DNA of 64,000 nucleotides from Clarireedia homoeocarpa (taxonomy: Eukaryota; Ascomycota; Leotiomycetes; Helotiales; Rutstroemiaceae). The first letter of the stretch is position 1; each line of letters begins with the position of its first letter. Location of the stretch: assembly GCA_001465935.1 (NCBI GenBank), contig LNKV01000011.1, forward strand, positions 436,743-500,742, given 5' to 3'. The translations under genes were made by a program, and so were the position numbers. The notes under the pieces were generated by a model. It was not told where the DNA came from. It was given only the letters and a program-made list of their open reading frames with translations, and ran no database searches. Shown here in pieces: positions 57,711 through 64,000 of the stretch.

Positions 57711-58606
57711 TTAATCGTCGTTGAAGTGTGGCTGTGGCTGTGATGGGTCGATCGTTTTGAAGACGAAGATTTCTCTATTCTTGTAGGCTTCACCGACGAA
57801 GTAGGTTGGAATAGGTGGCAATCCCAATGGTAGGTAGTGAGGCACCTCTTCGAGTGTTGTTATTGGTAAACCCTCAACAATCTTTGAGATTTGTGCCCTA
57901 AGAGTGGGAATTGGTAGGCCCCCACCATTCGAACATGGAGGAAGAACCGCGATTCTTTTACCTGCGACATAAAGCTGGACGCCGCACTTAACATGAACCC
58001 CAACAGGAATAGACAACACTGGAATGTCTGCACCGAGATCCACTGATCACATGTTAGATGAAATCCAATGATAAGTATGGTAGCTTACATTTGAGAGATG
58101 CTGCTCTCGATAGGGGAAGACCACCAATACACTATAGCGTAAAGCTTAATAGAGGTTTGAAGGTCAACATAATGTCAAGTTCCTCTTCTAGCTTGGAGAT
58201 GGAAAAGATCTTGAAACCACAAGTCGATCATATGCGCGTAGAGCAAGCTAGACATTATACATGTTTAGCAACCCGAGCCCATTCACATTGTATTACTCCC
58301 ATTGATCAATTGAAATGTCGGCGAGGTTGAGAAATCTATGGGGGTACATCCCTTGGCATTTAATGTGGCCGTCGGAGGAATGTATCTGTCACCATATTTT
58401 TCTGCAAAAACCGTTTTCTTAACCCCTACTATGCCAGACAAGTACAAAACTCCTAGATATTTCTGTACGATGGGGATAATAAGGCGTGATAGCAAGAATA
58501 ATTGCCTGCGCAATCGTTGGATGGTCCTTTCCATGTCGCTTTCTACGGCAGTGACGGGCGTTGTCATTGCACGCTCTGCCCATATCGCAGCAAGGGATGA
58601 TAACAC
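57711..58606 (-). CDS. Possible multi-exon hypothetical gene
   Basis: Two minus-strand frames look coding. The upstream one (58606-58283) contains a basic, leucine-rich stretch (TIQRLRRQLFLLSRLIIPIV). The downstream one (58043-57711) contains IPVLSIPVGVHVKCGVQLY and a proline-rich end. A good intron (GTAAGC at about 58078 to CAG before 58040) links upstream coding-like text to the second frame. A 40-bp intron candidate follows the first frame, but I could not join all parts in one frame. It starts only about 45 bp after the RRP40 stop on the same strand. Family not recognised. Confidence 0.35.
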
Positions 58607-58650
58607 GCAGCTCCTTCCATCAATCGCAGTTCCAGAGTTTAGGAGTTATT

Positions 58651-59437
58651 TCAAAAATCGCGCCCGAGCTTCCGAGCAAGCTTCTTCTGATCGTCTATGG
58701 AAAGATGCTTTTCATCTGTTTCTTGTATCGCCCTGCCAATGGCTAATGTTGTTTTGACTGTTTTACTATCCACCCATACCTTCCCATTTCGTCCTACAGC
58801 AATTTCAAATGCAACGCCAGCGCCTCCCAGCTCTTCCAGAATAACAAGCCCGCCTTGCTCTGCAGGCTTAGCCATCATCATGCGTCTTGCCATGCCCAAA
58901 GAGACATCGAAGATCATTCCGCCGGTCAATGGACCCAGCCCCTCAGATTTCCCCGTTGAAGAAGATACGCATTCCACCTCTGGATCCATATGCTTGTTTG
59001 CCAGTGTAACCCGTGCATAGACTAATGCACCATTTGCAAGTTGAGGTCGTGTCTTTTTGGTCGCGCCCTCGAATGAAAGTTGTGGTAGAGAGGCATTAGA
59101 GGTAAAATCACTCAGACTAGCATAATAAACATCTTGAGCCGATTTCTGTATTGTGGCGATAACAAGGTCGCCTACGGCAGGTATATACTCCAGTGTAATG
59201 TTAGCCTTTTGTAAGCAGATGTGCGACAGCTTGCTCTCTCACCCGACCAGCGTTATATTCGATCCAAATAGCATTCTTTCTAGCATCCGTCCGCAATTGG
59301 CCTGCTACCATTGGCACGACGGTATTCGGTGGAGCATGTCGAAGTCCAGGACCGAGCTTCAGAGGTAGGGTTGGATGAGATGGTAGCAATGCAGGATCGA
59401 TATGATCGCCAGGGAGAACGAATGTTTCTGTCGGCAT
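58651..59437 (-). CDS. RRP40: Exosome cap subunit Rrp40
   Basis: Exons 59437-59243 and 59187-58651 (55-bp intron, donor GTGAGA, unusual acceptor GGAG) give 243 residues. The N-terminal domain begins TETFVLPGDHID, an S1-type beta barrel starts near YIPAVGDLVIATI, and the C-terminal KH domain contains GRNGKVWVDS, the GxNGxxW motif diagnostic of Rrp40. The protein is one of three RNA-binding cap subunits of the nuclear and cytoplasmic RNA exosome, acting in 3'-5' processing of 5.8S rRNA, snoRNAs and mRNA decay. Length matches yeast Rrp40. It is head to head with SSZ1, with 409 bp between starts. Frame is preserved across the splice only with the GAG acceptor. Confidence 0.95.
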
Positions 59438-59846
59438 TTTTGTGTCATAAACTCGATTGAGCACCGTCTGTATGACTCTGTCACTGGCAGATGGGACGGT
59501 GCAGGAGCGAGAAGGGCAGTTCTTGATAATTTCGAGTTACAAGAGAAGGATTCTTGGGTTTGTTGTGTAGCTTCTTGCTTTGTAGCGGGCAAACAAAAAA
59601 AAGTTCCGAGGGGCCTCTCAGCCTTGAGTGACCCAAGACAAGGAAAACAACGAGGCTAATGTGGGGGGCTAACGCTAGCGAAATTTATCGATGGCCTTTT
59701 CCCAAAGATAAAAAAAGTTTCTCGACTTTGTGAGGTTAGAGTGTTGAGAATTTCCGAAAACGAGGTTATTCGCATTTGAAAGACAAGACATCTAGTCCTT
59801 CTTTATACCCTCTCACTAAATCCCCTTTCGATTTTCATACTTCGAT
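59438..59846. promoter_or_regulatory. Bidirectional promoter RRP40/SSZ1
   Basis: 409 bp lies between divergent start codons of two genes of ribosome and RNA metabolism, so regulation may be shared. A-rich stretches (AAAAAAAAGTTCC and GATAAAAAAAGTTTC) on the plus strand could be nucleosome-depleted elements. No named factor site is claimed. Confidence 0.5.
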
Positions 59847-61701
59847 ATGGCCGAGGAAACCAATGCATCAAACGGCTCTGTGCCTGGGCCTGGAGAAAGG
59901 AATGCCATTGGTATTTCATTTGGAAATTCCAACAGTTCGATCGCATACACAAGTGCAGAAGACAAGGCTGAAGTTATTGCCAACGAAGATGGTGGTAAGT
60001 ATATACTGGTGCTTTGCACGAGATGGAGGGGTACTTAACTGACATATACCCTAGATCGTCAAATTCCTTCCATTTTATCATACATTCACGGGGACGAATA
60101 TTATGGCCAACAAGCCAAGCAACAACTCGTTCGTAACAACCAAAACACCGTTGCATACTTCAGAGACTTCCTTGGACAAGAGTACGTTATTTCGGTGTTT
60201 TCCTTACAACACAGAAGGGAAAGGCTAATATAGTTCTCTCTTCATTTGAAGCTTCCAGTCGATAGACCCTACACACTGCCATGCATCAGCACATCCTTTG
60301 GAACACGAATCAACAGTCGCCTTCAAGGTTCAAGATAAGGAGGAGGGTGAGCCATCTTTACTTACTGTGTCTGAGGTCACAACCCGTTTGATTCGCCGAC
60401 TTGCACAATCTGCTTCGGACTTCTCAGGCAAGCAGATCAACTCTGCTGTGCTCACCATCCCAACCAACTTTTCCGACAAGCAGAAAGCTGCTTTGACCAA
60501 AGCCGTGAATGATGCCGGTTTGGAGGTCCTTCAATTCATCCACGAGCCTGTAGCCGCTCTGTTGGCGTATGACGCTAGACCAGAGACCAAGGTTACAGAC
60601 AAGAATGTGATTGTGGCAGATCTTGGAGGAACCCGCTCAGACGTCGCAGTAATTGCATCAAGAGGTGGAATGTACACTATTCTGGCTACCGCACACGACT
60701 ACGAGTTTGCTGGTGTTCACTTGGACAAGGTTCTGATGGACCACTTCTCCAAGGAGTTCATCAAGTGGAACTCAATCGATCCCAGAGAAAATCCCAAAAG
60801 TCTCGCAAAACTGAAGTTGGAAGCCGAGGCCACCAAGAAAGCACTCAGTATTGGAACAAACGCTAACTTCAGTGTTGAGAGTTTGGCTGATGGTATTGAT
60901 TTCTCTTCAACAATCAACAGATTACGGTACGAGACGATCGGACGTAAAGTGTTCGAGGGATTCAACAGGTTAATCGAGGGCGTTGTGAAGAAAGCAGGAC
61001 TCGATGTTTTGGAGATTGATGAAATCATTTTGTCAGGTGGTACATCACACACACCTAAAATCGCATCTAACGTCCAATATCTCTTCCCTAAGGCAACAGT
61101 CCTTGCTCCCTCAACAACACCAACCGCCATCAACCCTTCAGAATTACAGGCCCGTGGAGCCGGATTACAAGCCTCCCTCATCCAAGAATACGAGGCCGAG
61201 GACATTGAACAATCCACTCACCCGGCCGTTACCGCTGTACCACATCTCACTCATGCTATTGGTGTACTCTCAATCACTGGGGACTCTGAAAAGGGAGTTT
61301 TCACGCCGATTATTGCCGCGGAAACTGCTGTTCCAGCACGAAGAAGTATCGAAATCGCTACCCCTAAGGAAGGTGGTGATGTTCTAATTAAGATCGTCGA
61401 GGGAGGCTCATATATTAAGGTCACCAAGCCGGAGCCAAAGCCTAAGTCCAACGGCGCCAAGGTTGCTGATGCTGGGTCTGACGACTCCGAGGAAGATGAT
61501 AGTGAAGAAGAGGAAGAGGAGTTGAGAGAAAAGGTGTGGAAGGTTGGAAACGTTCTCGCGGAGGCGGCTGTCAAGGGCGTGAAGAAAGGAGGCAAGGTTG
61601 AAATCACGATCAATATCACCAAGGATTTGGCTGTGACTGTGACCGCTCGTGAAGTCGGAGCGAAGGGAGGTGTTCGAGGAACCTTGGCCGCTCCTCAATA
61701 A
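59847..61701 (+). CDS. SSZ1: Ribosome-associated Hsp70 Ssz1
   Basis: Exons 59847-59994, 60055-60181 and 60252-61701 (introns 60 and 70 bp) give 574 residues. The N-terminal nucleotide-binding domain starts AIGISFGNSNSSIAY, a variant typical of Ssz1 rather than the canonical Hsp70 phosphate loop. It contains VIVADLGGTRSDVAV and ILSGGTSHTPKI. A short substrate-binding-like region follows, with an acidic insertion (SDDSEEDDSEEEEEE). Ssz1 forms the ribosome-associated complex with the J-protein zuotin and stimulates Ssb on nascent chains; it binds but does not need to hydrolyse ATP. It lacks the long lid of ordinary Hsp70. It is convergent with the GNAT gene. Confidence 0.96.
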
Positions 61702-61934
61702 TTAAGTCATCATACTACGATTTTAGAACGCTTTGAGGTATGTTATAGATAGCGGCCTGTCATGATCATTAAAAGTGATAGACTATATCGAATGAAAAAA
61801 GTTATCAATCCTTACATTCTGAGACACCATGCCTCGATGATCTCGAACCAAGACATATAATATATATATATATTGCGTACTGAATCATCATTAATATAAA
61901 TAATATCAAATGAAAACAGGTGGATGGAGAGAGG
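61702..61934. other. Convergent 3' spacer with TA repeat
   Basis: Between the SSZ1 and GNAT stops. It contains an ATATAATATATATATATA tract near 61855-61873. Likely 3' untranslated sequence of both genes. Confidence 0.5.
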
Positions 61935-62908
61935 CTATCGAGCAGCCTCCCTAACCATCCACCTCCGTATATACTCCCCACTTTCTCCAAAGTTCCCAAG
62001 ATCCATAGCAGCCTCCTGTCTCGTTTTCCACCCAGCCCTTTCATAAAATGCTTTCGCACTGGGCGTGCTCACCAACCAGATATCAGCGTCCACTTCATCC
62101 GCTTTCTGCATTCCCCATTCCAGTAACATCTTACCCACCCCACGCTTTTGGTATTCCGGATCAACAAAACATAGATCCAGCACTAGCAAGGAGGCAGGAT
62201 TAGGATATGGGTCTGACATGACAATTGCGAACATAATAGATGCGAAGGAGTGTAAAAGCGAGCAGAAAATAAGACAAAAAGGACAAAATAAAATATACAA
62301 CAGTGGGGATTCGCTGGTGGTCACCCACCCAACTACTAATCCACCGATTCAAGGCTTATGTATGGCAGAGCGGACGGGATGCCCAGTTGGTCCTTGATCT
62401 ATGGTCGTATATGCTGGGTTTTCTCACATACAAAGTTATATACCTAACAGTGGATTGAGAAAAAGAACTCACTCATATCTCTCTCCCCATCATAATCCCT
62501 CTTCTTTGCCTCCGCAAAACTCGTTATCTTTTGCATAAAAAACTCCATATTCATCCTCTCAGGCGGATTCCACCCCGAGGTCTCTACGTCTTTCGCATCG
62601 CTTCTGAGATCTAGGGTTTTATTGCTGCTCTCGTCTGCATTCGCAGCTTCAGAACCGCTCATGTGAGCTGGCAAATACCATAACGCAAATCCGACGATCA
62701 GCCCCTCGAGCTCGACTTTCATCGTCCGCCGCGTCGCGCTTTGCGGAGGAATGAGCAGATGCGTGATGGCAGCGTCGTGGGTGCCGGGTGCGGTGCGGCC
62801 CCAGACGATGCGGAAAGCGGCGTCGTTGATGGAGAAGGCGGAGGTGCTGATTGCCGCGAGGCGGGGAATATCGGGGGTGGATGCGGGAGAGAGGGTTAGT
62901 GAGGGCAT
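61935..62908 (-). CDS. GNAT-family N-acetyltransferase
   Basis: Exons 62908-62473 and 62212-61935 give 237 residues. The acetyl-CoA-binding motif A is seen as LDLCFVDPEYQKRGVGKMLL (the Gln/Arg-x-x-Gly-x-Gly pattern), followed by helix GMQKADE and a strand ending AKAFYERAGW, all typical of GNAT enzymes. The N-terminal part (TPDIPRLAAISTSAF and VGFALWYLPA) fits the usual alpha1-alpha2 and beta2-beta3 region. A 260-bp intron (donor GTGAGT, acceptor GTCAG) is far longer than most here because it contains a 5S rRNA gene. The substrate is unknown. It is convergent with SSZ1. Confidence 0.85.
62294..62412 (-). rRNA. 5S rRNA gene inside the GNAT intron
   Basis: On the minus strand, 119 bases begin ATATACGACCATAG and end GTTGTATAT. 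They include the internal blocks CATCCCGTCCGCTCTGCC and TTAGTAGTTGGGTGGGTGAC plus CACCAGCGAATCCC, which are conserved in fungal 5S rRNA and contain the TFIIIA/TFIIIC control region. The ends pair over nine bases (ATATACGAC with GTTGTATAT). Helix II also pairs (CAAGG with CCTTG), even though its sequence differs from other fungi I recall. A T-rich terminator (TTTTATTTTG) follows directly. Dispersed single 5S genes are normal in filamentous ascomycetes. The gene is on the same strand as its host gene. Confidence 0.9.
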
Positions 62909-63518
62909 TTTAATTTGCTGTTGGGGTAGTTATGGTTTGAGATGGTGAGAGCTTGGGTTGTTGTCTTGGCAGTTTGGGTTGGAGGCCTGGAGGAGCGTGG
63001 GGGGTTGGATGATATCACGTGGCAGTGAAGGGGTCTGTATAAGGCTGGAGGCGAAGAGTAAGTTATTAGCGAAGGGGAGGTGAAGATGACGAGATGGAAT
63101 ATCAAGTTAAGTGTTCCGATAGTACTACGAATAATGAAGTCCATTGCTGACCTAGCGCTATCTATTTCGTAGTTGTGAAGCCATAGAAAAGAGGTCAAAA
63201 GGTCCGATGCGAGATAAGTTTTTCAAGTCCTTCTTGTCCATTGTACCTCATGAGAACCTCCTTTATTCATCAATTTCATAGCTATTATAAAAACCGCCAA
63301 ATGACTGAGAGTGTATGACAAATTCTGATGTTAAATGGGTCCCAGGACCAGACTTTAGCACTTGCCGAAAAATCAGTGCTGCAAATGGCAACCTATTTTG
63401 AAAACAACAATAGACAGGAAGATAAACGAACCCCAATGATTGACAACCCTAACGCTTTACTTGTGCAAGCTCATATCAACAACCCAGAATAGCCGACAAA
63501 TGGACAACTATCAAACAT
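62909..63518. other. Intergenic, no supported gene
   Basis: About 600 bases between the GNAT start and the ammonium transporter stop. It holds the GNAT promoter and the transporter's 3' region. Short frames here have no domain features. Confidence 0.45.
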
Positions 63519-64000
63519 CTACATATTAATCTCCCTCATCTCTCCCACCTGCACATCATCTACTCCTCGCGCTGCACCATTCATATCCTTCTCCTTATTA
63601 ACCTCCCTATCCAACTTGCCAACCTCAACATTAGAACCCATCTTAATACCAGCATGCGGTTCCCAAGCGAGATAGTCTCGTCGAACTTCCACATAATCGT
63701 ACGCGAACTCGCCCAACTGATCATCATCCATACCCAGCATCTCGGCTTCGTCACTTGCTCTTAGTTTCAGTCCTGGTATGATGTTGATGATAAACGCAAT
63801 GCCGGCGCTGACGATAAATGAGTAGGCAGTACATGCGACTATGTATGCGATTTGGATATAGAGTTGTTTCCAGTTATGATTCAGGAAACCCCCAGTTATT
63901 ATGCCTGTATTCACACCGTCAAGGCCGATGATATAGTCTGCTGCGAAGAGCCCGTTGAAGATAAGGCCAACGATACCAGCTATCCCATGTTCTGCGAGGT
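63519..64000 (-). CDS. Ammonium transporter (Mep/Amt), C-terminal part
   Basis: The gene enters the window from beyond 64000; only the last 160 or so codons are present. The visible part begins LAEHGIAGIVGLIFNGLFA, matching the last conserved helices of Amt/Mep channels. It then has a helix YIVACTAYSFIVSAGIAFII and a cytosolic tail rich in charged residues with EAEMLGMDDDQLGEFAYDYV, the regulatory C-terminal region of the family. Amt/Mep proteins move ammonium across the plasma membrane, and some act as nitrogen sensors for filamentation. The stop is at 63519. Confidence 0.93.
   Translation of the reverse strand, partial: LAEHGIAGIVGLIFNGLFAADYIIGLDGVNTGIITGGFLNHNWKQLYIQIAYIVACTAYSFIVSAGIAFIINIIPGLKLRASDEAEMLGMDDDQLGEFAYDYVEVRRDYLAWEPHAGIKMGSNVEVGKLDREVNKEKDMNGAARGVDDVQVGEMREINM

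Overview
The window is nuclear DNA of a filamentous ascomycete. Genes carry short GT-AG introns (mostly 46-92 bp, often with a CTRAY-like branch site). The gene set is typically fungal: laccase, PTH11-like receptor, STRIPAK FHA protein, RAVE subunit, a MEP/AMT ammonium transporter. A dispersed 5S rRNA gene and AT-rich repeat-laden spacers also fit. A leotiomycete such as a Botrytis/Sclerotinia relative is my best guess from the overall flavour, but this is inference.

Layout. 1-4.9 kb is gene-poor and holds small inverted-repeat elements. 4.9-6.7 kb is an APC-family permease. 6.7-10.6 kb holds a tRNA-Ala-like gene with repeated 5' halves, an orphan ORF with internal repeats, a 42-bp minisatellite and a purine tract. 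10.9-15 kb holds three proteins of unknown function. 16.7-19.0 kb is a SLMAP/PRO45-type FHA protein. 20.3-20.8 kb is the five-exon MGR2/ROMO1 gene. 23.7-36.9 kb is rich in secreted oxidative proteins: laccase, a small cupredoxin, a PCMH-type FAD oxidase and a small four-cysteine secreted protein, with lipoyl synthase (LIP5) among them. 34.2-40 kb is repeat-rich (a Tc1/mariner relic, an LTR-like stretch, a hAT-type MITE). 40.1-45.5 kb is a housekeeping block: POP7, RAV2, ATP18 and a NIPSNAP protein. 48.9-52.3 kb holds a short-chain dehydrogenase and a PTH11-like protein. 52.3-57.7 kb is repeat-rich again and contains an acidic ORF split by two related hAT-type MITEs with target-site duplications. 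58.6-64 kb is housekeeping: RRP40 and SSZ1 (head to head), a GNAT protein whose intron contains a complete 5S rRNA gene, and the 3' end of an ammonium transporter.

Themes. The housekeeping blocks share short head-to-head promoters (POP7/RAV2, 289 bp; RRP40/SSZ1, 409 bp), the latter linking RNA processing with ribosome-associated chaperoning. The repeat-rich islands hold the orphan, secreted and broken genes, as expected for a compartmentalised fungal genome. The strongest unusual structures are the nested 5S rRNA gene, the double MITE insertion in one ORF, and the tRNA locus with three A-box-like 5' halves. I found no CRISPR array, plasmid or prophage feature, and no clearly new biochemical system. 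Exon boundaries were assigned by hand from splice motifs and frame continuity, and each spliced model given as a CDS sums to a whole number of codons.
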